From: Acidimicrobiia bacterium
GTDB taxonomy: Bacteria; Actinomycetota; Acidimicrobiia; IMCC26256; JAGNEX01
Reading direction: 5' to 3'
NCBI GenBank assembly: GCA_020637365.1
Contig: JACJWE010000001.1
Coordinates: forward strand, 434,001-498,000
Length of the DNA: 64,000 nucleotides
Positions 16,633 to 26,723 of this stretch are shown piece by piece. Within the stretch, counting starts at the first letter, position 1, and each line of letters starts with the position of its first letter. The notes under the pieces were generated by a model. It was not told the DNA's origin. It made no database searches and saw only the letters and a program-made list of their open reading frames with translations. Position numbers and translations under genes: made by a program.

Positions 16633-17650
16633 GTGAAGGTCGACGGAAGTCTCATGGGCGTCAACCCACATGATGCTGCGGAACAGGCAAAGGCGCTCGA
16701 GGCGCAGGGGTATGACGGCGTCTTCACCGCCGAGACGAGCCACGATCCCTTCTTTCCGCTCCTATTGGCCGCAGAACACAGCGAAACGCTGCACCTGGGA
16801 ACCGCGATCGCGGTTGCGTTTCCTCGGAGCCCTATGCAACTCGCTCAGACCGCATATGACCTGACCAGGTACTCAAATGGTCGCTTCACACTCGGGCTTG
16901 GATCCCAGATCAAAGCGCATATCGAGAAGCGATTTTCGGCGACTTGGAGCCGTCCAGCGGATCGAATGCTCGATTACATCTCGGCGCTTCGCGCCATCTG
17001 GGACTGCTGGGCGAATGGAACCAAACTCGATTATCGGGGCGAGTTTTATACCCACACGCTGATGACCCCATTCTTCAATCCCGGACCTCAAGCAGCAGGT
17101 ATTCCTCAGGTGAGCCTCGCAGCGGTGGGGCCCCGTATGACGCGGGTTGCCGGACAGGTCGCCGACGGCATCATCCTCCATGGGTTTACGACCGAGAAGT
17201 ACGTCAGAGAAGTCACTCAACCCGCCATTAACGAGGGTCTTGCATCCTCGGGTCGCCTGCCCGCCGACTTCACCTATTCGTGTCCGGTGTTCATCGTCAC
17301 CGGTGAGGATGACGCATCCACCGAGCAGGCGGCGACAGCCGTTCGGCAACAGATTGCGTTCTACGGCTCGACCCCGGCGTATTGGCAGGTTCTTGACATG
17401 CATGGCTGGGCCGGTGTGGGTGAGAAACTCAACAAGATGTCAAAAGCGGGTGAGTGGGCCGAGATGGGAAACCTCATCACCGACGACATGCTCGATGCGT
17501 TCGCCATCGTGGCCTCACCTGATCAGGTTGGCCGTCGGCTGCATGACCGTTACGGCGACATCGTTGCTCGAGTGAGCTTCTATGCGCCTTATGCGACCCC
17601 CCGCCGATCTATGGCCGTCGGTCATCGCCGACATCAAAGCAATCGCCTGA
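16633..17650 (+). CDS. LLM-class (F420-type) oxidoreductase; one missing C fuses it in frame to the next gene
   Basis: Starts at GTG 16633 and encodes a luciferase-like TIM barrel: GYDGVFTAETSHDPFFPLLL, then LHLGTAIAVAFPRSPMQLAQ, YDLTRYSNGRFTLGLGSQ and AAVGPRMTRVAGQVADGIIL. These match the family of probable F420-dependent enzymes. The natural C-terminus (ADLWPSVIADIKAIA, stop TGA 17648-17650) is in the next frame. Adding one C to the six-C run at 17597-17602 restores it as TPPADLWPSV. Without that base the frame runs on into the LuxR-type regulator, producing a false 1218-residue fusion. About 338 residues when repaired. The substrate is unknown. Confidence 0.85.
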
Positions 17651-17691
17651 CGGCGGCCCCCTTCAGACGTCTAGGTTTGCGCGACTCTGAG

Positions 17692-20289
17692 ATGACGCGC
17701 CGTTCCAGTTCGCGCCGAGCACGGCTGATCTTGGGCGATGGCGGTTCGGGTAAGTCGTCGCGCATCGACCAGATCGCTGACCAATCCGATTCGGGCGGAC
17801 GACTGCTCTGGGTAAAGCCAAGTCCGCATCGACCGACATCGCTGCACCTTCACGGAGACGGACCGATCGAAGTGTTCGCCGAACTGACGGTGGCGATGGA
17901 GGTCCTCAAAGCGGGGGACGTCGTCCTCATCGACAACGCTCACCGGCTGACGCCGAGCGAATGGGACGCGGTACGCGACCGCTTGGCGACACCGCCGCCC
18001 GTCGATGTCGAACTCGTCGCCACCGCACCTCGCGGTGCCCACCGAACGGGTATGGGCGTACCCGAATGGCTCGCCACAACGGCCGACATCGAGGTCCTCG
18101 AGGGCTGGTCGGAGCGTGACTACCGCGAGTACTGCACCGGTTCGGGTGGTCTGTCGCCAGAACCCGAAGAGATCGCCAGGATGGTCGAGGCTTCCGGGGG
18201 AGTTCCTCGGTGGCTGGTGATGGCACACGCATCGCAAATGGCGGGTATGTTCGATGAAGTCGGGCAACCGCCACCGATGCTGTGCGCCTTTATCAACGAA
18301 CAGATCGGGACCGTGTCGGCCGAGGGGCCCCGGACAGGGCGATTTGTGCACGACCTCCTGAGGGGTTTCACCACGTTGGTCGACTGTGCGGTCTCGGCGA
18401 ACGATCCCCTCTGGCCGGCCGCGGTGGGGGTGACGGTGGAGCGCTCGCTCGAACTGGTGGCTTTCTACCACACCGCTGGTTGGGTCGATGGGCGAGGTTG
18501 GCCGATCCCATGGGTAGGGGCAGCGATCTCTGCGGCGTGGCGGACGTTTGAGCCTGGGACCCTCGACCAACGGCAAACCCTTGGCTCGCTGGGAACAAGG
18601 GTGCCCGATGCTGGCGTGCCCGATGCTGGCGTGCCCGATGCCGGAGCTTCTGATGCTGGCCGGACGTATGTTGCGCGGGCGGTGCTTGCCAGCGAGAACG
18701 ATGATTGGCAAGCGGTCCGTGCCTGTTCCATGGGTGTGCTGGTCAGGGCGCGTACAGCGCTGCATTCACACCGCCGCGGTATCGGGTCAGCAGCGGCTGT
18801 GCCGACGGTTGAGACGTTGGCCGCGCTGATGTACTCGCTTGCTGAGTTGGAGCTTGGTGAGGTCCCGCGCGGTCCGTCGAGTTCTGGAGCCGACCCAACG
18901 ACGGTCGCTTTTGTGTCCCTGTGGCAGCTGGCGGCGGGATCACCGCTCCGAACCGAGAGCGGCTCGGCCCAGGATCGGCCGCATGTCGTGGCCCGGTCGG
19001 CCGGGTCCGACACCTCTGGCGCCGGGGATCGATCCGTCGTGAGGAGCTCCCAAGCGGTTGAGTCACCGCCGGTATGGGGACCGGCGCTCGAACCGCTCAC
19101 CGCGTGGTTGAACGATGTGGCTGACCTGATCGTGTCTGCCCATCGGGGTGACGCGCCGATGAGCAGCCAGCTGCTGGGTCGGGTTCAGCGTCTGGAACCG
19201 ACCGAGTCGGGGGTGACGTCGGTGCTGACCCACCGGGTCGCCGAAGCCGTGATGCAGCCCGTCAGACGCCTGATCACGGCGATCGCTGGCGTCGCAGCCG
19301 TGAAGCGGCTTGGGTCCTCTGGGGCGTCTCGGTCCGGCACCGGCGAAGGGGATGTCGCCCGAGCGTTCTGGGAGATGCTCGCCGAGCCGGGGTCTCGGTC
19401 GAGTTCGGCATTGCCGGGGAGTGCTTCGGTACCCACCCGGCAGATGCGATATCGGGCGGACTTGTGGAGCGAGGGCGTCGAGGTCATTCGTGCGACGCGA
19501 ACCTCCGACGTTGCGACGATGCGCGCACGGGGGACGGCCTGGCTGTACGCGCTGCTCGGCGTCGAATCGACATTGGACGAAACTCCCATGCTCATCGAAG
19601 CGCTCGTACTCGCTGCTCGTCTCGAACATGTCGACCTGGCTGAAGCGATCTGGGAACGGCTTGACTCCCTGCACACCGTCGATGGCGTGTGGGCGTCGCG
19701 CATCGCCTGGGCAGCACGACGCAGCGATGCGATCCTCGGCGGCGGTGTGATTTCGCCGACCGACGGGTTGGGATCCTTCGATGCTGTACCCACTGACGGA
19801 TCCGGCGATGTCTGGGCGCGGGCATGTGCCTGTCTGCCTCCCTCGGATGCACACCCGACCGACTCCGACCCCCCCGACGGTGCGCGCCCTTTCGCCGGTA
19901 CCGCGGAATCCGCACCCGATGTCATCTCAACCGAACGAGTCACAAGGGTCGCAGACGAACTGATTCGCCACGGTTGGGGCGATGATGCGCGGTGGTTGCT
20001 CACCGCGGCGGCACTGGCTCACACCGATGTCGTCGAGGCCGGTGTGTTGCTCGGTCGGGCCCGCGAGGTCCTCGATCGGGCGCCGTCGGGATTGGATGCG
20101 CTGTCGGCTCGCGAATCCGAAGTCGGTTCGCTTGTTGCGCTCGGGCACACCCACCGCGAGATCGGGTCGCTGCTGTATATCTCTCCCAAGACCGTGGAGC
20201 ACCACGTCGCGGCGATTCGTCGAAAACTCGGCGTGTCTCGACGTGTTGACCTGCTCGCTGCACTACGGGGTGAATCAGAGGAGCGATAA
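17692..20289 (+). CDS. IniR-like STAND ATPase with C-terminal LuxR helix-turn-helix
   Basis: From ATG 17692 this is an 865-residue regulator. A P-loop GDGGSGKS lies at about 15-22, Walker B GDVVLIDNAHR at about 75-85, and WSERDYREYCTGSGGLSPEP leads into an AAA lid-like region. A long Ala/Ser-rich helical middle follows, and a GerE/LuxR helix-turn-helix ends the protein (LSARESEVGSLVALGHTHRE, then SPKTVEHHVAAIRRKLGV). Size, domain order and the dynamin neighbours match IniR, the ATPase/LuxR activator of the mycobacterial iniBAC genes. It therefore probably responds to an envelope signal and activates genes in this block. An interdomain VPDAG repeat is annotated separately. The 41 bases between the LLM stop and this ATG suggest separate translation. 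Confidence 0.78.
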   Translation: MTRRSSSRRARLILGDGGSGKSSRIDQIADQSDSGGRLLWVKPSPHRPTSLHLHGDGPIEVFAELTVAMEVLKAGDVVLIDNAHRLTPSEWDAVRDRLATPPPVDVELVATAPRGAHRTGMGVPEWLATTADIEVLEGWSERDYREYCTGSGGLSPEPEEIARMVEASGGVPRWLVMAHASQMAGMFDEVGQPPPMLCAFINEQIGTVSAEGPRTGRFVHDLLRGFTTLVDCAVSANDPLWPAAVGVTVERSLELVAFYHTAGWVDGRGWPIPWVGAAISAAWRTFEPGTLDQRQTLGSLGTRVPDAGVPDAGVPDAGASDAGRTYVARAVLASENDDWQAVRACSMGVLVRARTALHSHRRGIGSAAAVPTVETLAALMYSLAELELGEVPRGPSSSGADPTTVAFVSLWQLAAGSPLRTESGSAQDRPHVVARSAGSDTSGAGDRSVVRSSQAVESPPVWGPALEPLTAWLNDVADLIVSAHRGDAPMSSQLLGRVQRLEPTESGVTSVLTHRVAEAVMQPVRRLITAIAGVAAVKRLGSSGASRSGTGEGDVARAFWEMLAEPGSRSSSALPGSASVPTRQMRYRADLWSEGVEVIRATRTSDVATMRARGTAWLYALLGVESTLDETPMLIEALVLAARLEHVDLAEAIWERLDSLHTVDGVWASRIAWAARRSDAILGGGVISPTDGLGSFDAVPTDGSGDVWARACACLPPSDAHPTDSDPPDGARPFAGTAESAPDVISTERVTRVADELIRHGWGDDARWLLTAAALAHTDVVEAGVLLGRAREVLDRAPSGLDALSARESEVGSLVALGHTHREIGSLLYISPKTVEHHVAAIRRKLGVSRRVDLLAALRGESEER
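18601..18660 (+). repeat. 15-bp tandem repeat inside the IniR-like gene
   Basis: Four consecutive 15-base units (GTGCCCGATGCTGGC and variants) encode VPDAG-VPDAG-VPDAG-ASDAG in the linker region. The first two are identical and the others diverge. In-frame units can expand or contract without breaking the gene. Confidence 0.85.
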
Positions 20290-20539
20290 CCGACACCCAT
20301 ATCGCGGTGACCACCCTCAGTGAGTTAGGTGAGCGCTGGGTGAAATGGAGTGGTCGGTGGGTAACATCTTGCTCTGGCTGGCAAATCCCGACGAGACCCT
20401 CTTGCGCTGCCGCGAGCGTCCCGGGCTCATCTCGAGCGCGGACATGGCTGCGTACGGCGAGGCCCAAGGACCATCGGGTAATCGCTACGGTTGCCACCGC
20501 ACGCGTCACGTCGCACGGCTGATCCGGGAACGAAATGTC

Positions 20540-21693
20540 ATGAAGCTCAGAGATGCCATCTTTGGCACGACGCCGCTGCGCCGAGCGTTCTCGGCATTGC
20601 TCGTCGTACTCGCACTGGCGGTCGGTTTCGCGTCTGGAGCATTCGCTGCGAGTGAATCAAACGACGTGACCCCAGGCGGGGCAGGAAGTATCTCGCTGTA
20701 CTCCTGCCCGGGGGGCGCAGTTCGCTCGGTCGCTCGCTCAGGAGACCGACTCGCCGTCGAAGGAAGGAGCCAAGAAGGCGACTTCGTCGCCGTTCGTGAT
20801 CCTCGCCAGCCGTCGATCCGCCTTTGGGCGCGCTCCGATCAGTTGTCGACCGTCGTCGACGTCGATGCGCTCGGCGTGACCGAATGCGCTCAAGACGGAG
20901 AACCTGCAGATGTGAGCATGCAGGTCATCACCGTCATCGAGCCCCCCGGCAACCTGTCGAAAGAGGTCTTGGCCGCGTTGGGGTCAGCTGAGTGGTGGGC
21001 TGCCGCGCTGACGACCACCACGGTCGTAGCGGCGGACACGACGACGACCGAACGCGGCGACGGCCGGTCGCCCGGTTCGACGACCGGCTCCACGGCTAGC
21101 TCTGACCGGGTCACGACCTCATCGAGGTCCCACTCGACGTCCGCATCCACCTCGGGATCGACCCGTGGAGCGAGTACGGCGACAACGGCCGGTCCGGGAA
21201 CGACGCCTCGACCGCGGGCGACGACGTCGGTGACGACGACCCGCGGGTGTCCTCGACAACCCGGGTCGTGACGCCGACAACCATCCTCGTCCCTCAGACC
21301 GGCTCACGGACGGTCTGGTTGACCGCAGGCTTCAAGCCAACCGGTCGGAGTTGCGGTGAGACGCTCATCGTGTGGGGTGAACTCCGCGACGCCCGCGATG
21401 GCGATGAAGTGCGGGTATCGGTTGGGAGCTGGACCCGAACCGATGCGGCCGCCGACGGTTCGTGGTCGATCTCGGTGCCGTCCTCTATTGCCGACGGCGC
21501 TACCTCGGCGATGATCGCCGCGTATGACGATTCGGGACGCCTCTTGGCGTCGGCTCGGCGCACGCTCCCGACCTGTACCCAGGCGGGTACGTCATCGACC
21601 TCGTCCTCCTCGTCGACATCGTCGTCGACGACAACGCCATCGACGTCGACGACCTCCATAGGCGAAACCACCACGACGGCGGCCGGGCCGTGA
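20540..21693 (+). CDS. Exported Ser/Thr-rich protein with C-terminal beta domain (one frame change)
   Basis: ATG 20540 gives MKLRDAIFGTTPLRR followed by a signal-peptide hydrophobic stretch ending GAFAAS. The mature part has a small domain (SISLYSCPGGAVRSVARSGD, about 60-140), a long Ser/Thr-rich linker, and an Ig-like segment (SVGSWTRTDAAADGSWSISV) with a second Thr/Ser tail. The two halves lie in different frames. Adding one G at 21245-21247 joins TSVTTTRG to VSSTTRVVTPTTILV. About 384 residues when repaired. The 3' end overlaps the next gene by four bases (GTGA). No family recognised; the style suggests a cell-surface stalk protein. Confidence 0.65.
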
Positions 21694-23042
21694 GCCCGCT
21701 GCGTGATCGGCCGGCCCTGTGGGTGACGCGAGGCGCGATGGCACTGCTCGCGGTACTTATCGGCGCGGCGGTCGGCGCGGCGGTATCGAGTGACGGTGAC
21801 CGTGACGACGCGCCGGGCGCTTCAGGATCGGTTGCGATCCGTGACGCTGGTGCGGATACGCCAAGTGCTCTGATCCCGCTCGACGCGCTACCGACCCCGG
21901 CGGAGTGGCCAACCCTGGATGGGGTGTCGTGGATGAACCCCGTTGGGCAGGATGCAGTGATGACACCGGTCGCCGCTGGTGTTGAGGGGCTCACGGCTGC
22001 GGACGTCACCGTGTCGGACAACCCGACGGTGTGGTCAGAGATCGCCGCGGCGCGTTGGCGTTCAGACCAGTGGCTTACCGCTGCCCAGCAATGTCCCGCT
22101 ACCGCCGAATCAGGATGCCAGTTTGATGTCGTCAATGGTCCCCGCGAGTCGTCGTTTGGGGGGATCCAAGTGCGACCGGTTCTCTCCGTCGACCCCCTGG
22201 CTAGCGCGTGCGAAGGATGGCTCAACCTCGCAGCATCGACCGCAGCCTTCGACGGCGAACGTCTCACGCTTCGTTGGCTGGTTCAGAGCACACAACCCGG
22301 TTCGCTGCTCGTCGAGCTGATCGACGGTGGTGGCCGCTCGGTATCAGCCACGGCGGAACTGGAAGGGCCTTCCGACGACGCAGAATTGGGTAGTGCGACC
22401 TGTGTCGGTATCGAATCTACGCCGGGCAGTCCCCGCACGATCCGTTTTAGATTCGTCGGCGACCAAGGCGCTGTGGATGTAGCGGAGATGACCTCGGTCG
22501 CTTTGCAGTCAAACGCCCCCGCGTTGCTGACCGCAGTGCAAACCGACCCCGGCATGGTGATCGGAGTGCTCCAGGCGGTGACGTCGCTCGCACTCTCCCT
22601 TGAAGGATCGGCTACCGATGGTTCTGTGGTTGTCGAAGGTAGCCCCCCGCGGTGCTCGCCGAATGTCGTCGATGATCTCCCGACCACCGATGGCGGGCCG
22701 GACCGCTGGTGGGTGCAGCGACGGGGAATGGCGCAGGCGTCCGTTCCCCAACTCGCTGATGGCGACGTGCAGCCCGACACGCCTATCCGCAGCGTCACGA
22801 TTGCCGTTCCGAGCGGGGCCCAGACCACGTTGTGTGCGGGTATCGAGGGATCCGTCTATCACATATCGGTGAACGGTGATGCGACGACACGCACCGACTC
22901 GATAGGGGAACTCGAGATGCAGCCAGGCCACGACCTGGTCGGTTATGACATGGTGGCCGAAGTGCTCTCGCCTTCAGGGCGACCGCTGTGTGGTGAGTTG
23001 GTCCGCGGAATTGGTCAGCGGCGGCCGCTGACGCGCGGATGA
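21690..23042 (+). CDS. Membrane-anchored exported protein of unknown function
   Basis: A 450-residue protein starting at GTG 21690, coupled to the previous gene. A membrane helix near residues 14-32 (GAMALLAVLIGAAVGAAVSS) is followed by a large extracytoplasmic part with beta-rich composition and six or more cysteines (QQCPATAESGCQF, DPLASACEGWL, GSATCVG, TTLCAGIEG, GRPLCGEL), suggesting disulfides. Codons in other frames after the stop still look coding (DDAVETAVTMRLRLP, then GWIAVSADGQPAILTGLRW, ending at TAG 23291-23293). The real protein may therefore be about 530 residues, cut short by one or two indels near 23040-23070. It converges on the dynamin operon. Confidence 0.6.
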   Translation: MSPLRDRPALWVTRGAMALLAVLIGAAVGAAVSSDGDRDDAPGASGSVAIRDAGADTPSALIPLDALPTPAEWPTLDGVSWMNPVGQDAVMTPVAAGVEGLTAADVTVSDNPTVWSEIAAARWRSDQWLTAAQQCPATAESGCQFDVVNGPRESSFGGIQVRPVLSVDPLASACEGWLNLAASTAAFDGERLTLRWLVQSTQPGSLLVELIDGGGRSVSATAELEGPSDDAELGSATCVGIESTPGSPRTIRFRFVGDQGAVDVAEMTSVALQSNAPALLTAVQTDPGMVIGVLQAVTSLALSLEGSATDGSVVVEGSPPRCSPNVVDDLPTTDGGPDRWWVQRRGMAQASVPQLADGDVQPDTPIRSVTIAVPSGAQTTLCAGIEGSVYHISVNGDATTRTDSIGELEMQPGHDLVGYDMVAEVLSPSGRPLCGELVRGIGQRRPLTRG

Positions 23043-23338
23043 TGCCGTCGAGACGGCGGTGACGATGCGGCTGCGGCTGCCCAATCGGCGACGATCTCGG
23101 ATGTGGGGCCAAAGGCGGTGAACAGGTCGGCTGGATTGCTGTATCAGCGGACGGGCAACCCGCCATTCTGACCGGTTTGCGCTGGGGTGAGGACCCCACC
23201 GAAGCGGTGTATGTCCCCGTCGAAGACTCCGACTGTGAAACCGCCCACAGCTGTTCATTGGCTATTGCCTGGAAGGTTCCCGACAGCCGATAGAGCCGTC
23301 GACGAACAGCCGTGCTGGTCCTGGTGCCCGGTCCGGTG

Positions 23339-24847
23339 TTAGCGCCCCGTCGGGAGGTCTCGGACGAGTTCTTCGCAGCTGCGAATGATGACGTTGCTGA
23401 CCGCTCGGACGTCAACCGGTGAGAGCGGGTGTTCCGCTTTGCGGCGCCACCGGTTAATCGTCGCGACCAACAGCGGTTCGATGTCGACGCCATCGAGGTC
23501 TGCATCGAGACCCATGCGCGCCAAGGGTGAGTAGCCATGTGCGCCACAGATGCGTTCGGCCTCTGCTCGGTCATCGGCGTCCAGAGCCAAACGGGGGTTT
23601 CGCAACGCCGTCAGCGCTCGCAGCTCAGCGAGGGGATGCGCGGATGCATAGAGCTGGTCGAGTCCGAGGGCGATCGGACGCGAGAGGGCCGCTGGCTGAG
23701 AAGCGACGAGGGCTTCGAGCAGCACGACCGCAGAACGAGCTCGGAGTAGCTGAGCGCGACCGATGAAATGTTCGTCGATCAGCGCTGCGAGGTCATCGAT
23801 ACCCGACTGTCTGCGCAGCACACTCGACAGCTGACCGGCGTCACGGACCAGACCTCGCCGTATGAGCTGTGCGCCGATTCGGATGCCGAACATACCGAAC
23901 CGGTCGAGGAGCGACTCGCGTTCAGGTGCGCTCAGCCCAACGTGGTGGGTCGAGCGCAGCCGGTCCGCCGACAACAACGCATCCTGAACGACGTCGGTCG
24001 GGTTTGCGGCTAGTCGGGCAAGCGCGTCGTAGTCGCGTTGGCGAAGATTGGTGGAGGACTGAGCGAGTAACCCCGCGACGGGAAGCACCGTAAAGCACAA
24101 CGACCGAATCCGATCATCTGTCCGGTACCGTGCGGCGACCTTCTCAGCAGATGCCAACGCGTCCTGTCGCCCTCCACCGATCTCATCGGCGCGCGACAAG
24201 ATGCCAACCGTCGTCGTGGGGGTCGCCTGGGACACTTCCTGGTCGTGGAACGCCTCCAAGAACCGAACGTCGTCACCGTGCACATGATTCATGAGATAGA
24301 TCACGGCATCGGCTTGGGTCGGCAGCGGTCGATTCGGATTCAAGAAATCGATCGTCGCTTCGGAATTGCCCGACGTTGCTGACCCGATGCCGGGCGTGTC
24401 GATCAGGGTGACCCGACGCAACGCCTGAGATGGCCAAGTCACGCGGAGCGAACGGGGCGCGTCTCTACGGTCGGGGAGTGCGATGTCGAGGGCCTGGTGC
24501 TCTCGACGGGTGAAATCGAGGGGAGTGAAACCGCCCTCGCTGTCTTCCATCTGGACCCGGTAGCTCAGCCCGTCTTGGTACCACGTGACCAGCCGCGTAC
24601 ATTCCGAAGCGTCGGTCGGTGCGAGTTCTTCCCCGACGAGCGCGTTCAAGAGTGTCGACTTACCAGCTTTGACCTTTCCAGCGATGGCGATTCGCAGCGG
24701 GCCAGAGAGCCGGTCACCGACCGCTGCCAACGCCGTTGCGATGTGCGGATCGTCAAAGCGCGCCGACGCGATATCGAGCAGTGGAGCGATCTGATCTGAG
24801 AGCACCCGGTGAGAGCGCGGGAGTTCGCGAGGATCAACGTCGCTCAT
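23339..24847 (-). CDS. Dynamin-like GTPase (IniC-like)
   Basis: A 502-residue bacterial dynamin-type protein. G1 is AGKVKAGKSTLLNAL (about 56-70), G2 probably the threonine in ECTRLVTWY (about 83), G3 LIDTPGIGS (about 148-156) and G4 SRADEIGG (about 210-217, SRAD in place of TKxD). The remaining 290 residues are helical (stalk-like) without a clear hydrophobic paddle, similar to IniC and the smaller partner in bacterial dynamin pairs. Its ATG overlaps the TGA of the upstream dynamin gene, so the two are co-translated and probably form a heteromer acting on the cytoplasmic membrane. Confidence 0.85.
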   Translation of the reverse strand: MSDVDPRELPRSHRVLSDQIAPLLDIASARFDDPHIATALAAVGDRLSGPLRIAIAGKVKAGKSTLLNALVGEELAPTDASECTRLVTWYQDGLSYRVQMEDSEGGFTPLDFTRREHQALDIALPDRRDAPRSLRVTWPSQALRRVTLIDTPGIGSATSGNSEATIDFLNPNRPLPTQADAVIYLMNHVHGDDVRFLEAFHDQEVSQATPTTTVGILSRADEIGGGRQDALASAEKVAARYRTDDRIRSLCFTVLPVAGLLAQSSTNLRQRDYDALARLAANPTDVVQDALLSADRLRSTHHVGLSAPERESLLDRFGMFGIRIGAQLIRRGLVRDAGQLSSVLRRQSGIDDLAALIDEHFIGRAQLLRARSAVVLLEALVASQPAALSRPIALGLDQLYASAHPLAELRALTALRNPRLALDADDRAEAERICGAHGYSPLARMGLDADLDGVDIEPLLVATINRWRRKAEHPLSPVDVRAVSNVIIRSCEELVRDLPTGR

Positions 24848-26723
24848 CGGCGGCCCTGTGCTCCGGTACCGCCCTGTGCTCCGGTACCGCCCTGTGCTCG
24901 GGTACGGAGCTGGCCGAGTCGGTCGGCTTCCCTGGCTAGCGTGTCGAGAGCAGCGAGCTCGGCGTCGAGTGTTTCCCTTCGTGCGCTTGCCCTCGACGCG
25001 TCGTTATCAGCGATTGCTTTGGTGTGCTCGGCCTGGGTACGCGCAGCATCGCTCACCCGTGCGGCCTGGGTTAACAGTTCGTCGCGCAGGTCGCGAGCAA
25101 CCTGCCTCACAGCATCGCGGGTTGCCTTACCCACCTGCAGGACGGAGTCGTCGAGATAGCGGGCGGTGGCGGTGAGAGCCCGTGTCCGCCTGGTTGTGAT
25201 GCGGTGAGATCGGACATCTCGAACGGCGTTTCCGCCGACTAGCGCGCCAAAAAGGAGCGGGAGAGGATGCAAAACGGACCAGGTTGACCACGCGGTTCCA
25301 AGCATGCCAAACATCAACACGCCGCCGTAGGTTCCCTTCAAGACCTCCATCGTGTGCTGACCAAAGCCGCGGTCTCGAAGCGTCCGATCGAGTGGAGGGG
25401 CCACGACAGACGGGTCTGGAAGATCGATCCGAATCTCTGCGTCGGCGAGTTCGGCAGTCGCCGCAAACGCGCCGGTCACCCGATCGACCAGACGTTGTGC
25501 ATCGTCCAACAGCTGCTGGTGGTTGTCCATCACCGCGCGTGCGACCCGGCGAGCCAACCAAGGTTGAAACTCAGGCCAGATCTCGGCTGGATCACCCGCG
25601 TTGATCGCGTCATCGGCTTCGCGTCGGAGGTGTCGCATATCGGAACGAAGTCGATGTTCCAGGTTCGACGCGACATCGGTGGCGCCGTCTTGAAGGATCT
25701 GGCGCCACGCCGCGTCGGGGCGGGCGAGAGCGTCGGCTTCGTCGGCGGTACGTGCATAGTGTTCCCAGAGCCGTGTTGCAGCGCTTGTCGATGCGAGCGC
25801 ACTCCGTTCTGCGACGAACATCCGCGTCAGTTCGTCGGCGACGGAGCGGACCTGCCTGCCGGCATGCGCAATGTCGTCGCTCCGGGCGTTCGCCGCGACC
25901 TGCCGGAGTATTTCTTCGAGCGCCACCAACCCCGATTCGGAGTCGAGTTCTGCGTCGTTTCTGCTGAGTGCGTGCCAGCGCAGCGCAGCAGACGTCGCAA
26001 CGTGGTTGAAGTCGATGTTGTGGTGGTCCAGATGGGCCGCATTACGTTCTTGGATGAGGCGCCAGTGGGGGGAGATATCGATTTTGGTGAGCACCGTGAT
26101 GACGGTGGGGCAGAGGTGCGAGGCCTTTTCGAGAAACTCTAACTCTGCCGCTGAATATTCGGCACCCGCGTCGGAGACAAAGACGACGGCGTTGGCGACC
26201 TGAAGCGCTGCGAGGGTGACCTCGCCGTGCGCAGAGGACAACCCGCCGACCCCGGGGGTATCGACGAGCGTCATGCCGAGGTTCAACAACGGCGCAGGGA
26301 TACCGATCTCGACGGCGCGGACACTCGCCCCATCAGGGGGCGCTGGGCGCCTCGGTCTGGGCATGTGCGACCGTCTTCGAGGGGTATCGGCATCCGCTCG
26401 ATACGGTCGGAGTCATCATGTGCGAGGACCGCGAGCGCTGCAGGAGCGGCCGCATGGCTCACATAGGTCGGGACGACTGTCGCGATGTCGTCGTCCACCG
26501 CACAGACCGTGCGGCGGAGCAGCGCATTGATCAACGAACTCTTACCCTGCTTGAACTCGCCAGCGACGACGATGCGCAGGCCCGGATCATCGAGGCGTGC
26601 GCGTGCTTGATACAGGCGATCAGCGAGGTCGAGACGTCGGTGCTTTCGCACCGCGCGCAACGACGCATCGAGGGCCGAGCGCGCATCTCCGGCCCAGCGA
26701 TCCGACGGGTCGTATCCGTTCAC
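24844..26723 (-). CDS. Dynamin-like GTPase with membrane paddle (IniA-like), one frame change
   Basis: GTG 26723 (MNGYDPSDRW) begins a frame with G1 GEFKQGKSSLINALL (about 55-69). After about 26355 the protein continues in another frame with G3 LVDTPGVGGLSS, G4 VLTKIDIS, a long helical stalk and a hydrophobic pair (YGGVLMFGMLGTAWSTWSVL and PLPLLFGALVGG) like the membrane paddle of bacterial dynamin-like proteins. It ends with GAQGGT repeats. About 625 residues when joined. Mycobacterial IniA is a membrane-fission dynamin; this protein has the same outline. The start overlaps the stop of the upstream small membrane protein and its stop overlaps the next GTPase start, so three genes are translationally coupled. 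Confidence 0.82.
24853..24905 (-). repeat. 18-bp tandem repeat at the 3' end of the IniA-like gene
   Basis: Nearly three copies of an 18-base unit (plus strand GCCCTGTGCTCCGGTACC) encode GAQGGT repeats at the very C-terminus of the dynamin. They end five bases before the start codon of the next GTPase gene. Copy-number change would keep frame in the first gene but move the coupling distance. Confidence 0.85.

Noticed and set aside
18601..18660. Possible CRISPR-like or mobile-element repeats
   Set aside because: The short arrays here and at 24853 and 44795 are simple tandem repeats without spacers. Two encode in-frame peptide repeats.
16633..20289. Apparent 1218-residue fusion of an LLM oxidoreductase to a LuxR-type regulator
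   Set aside because: Adding one C at 17597-17602 restores the natural LLM C-terminus and stop at 17648-17650. The regulator then has its own ATG at 17692. The fusion is a frame artefact.
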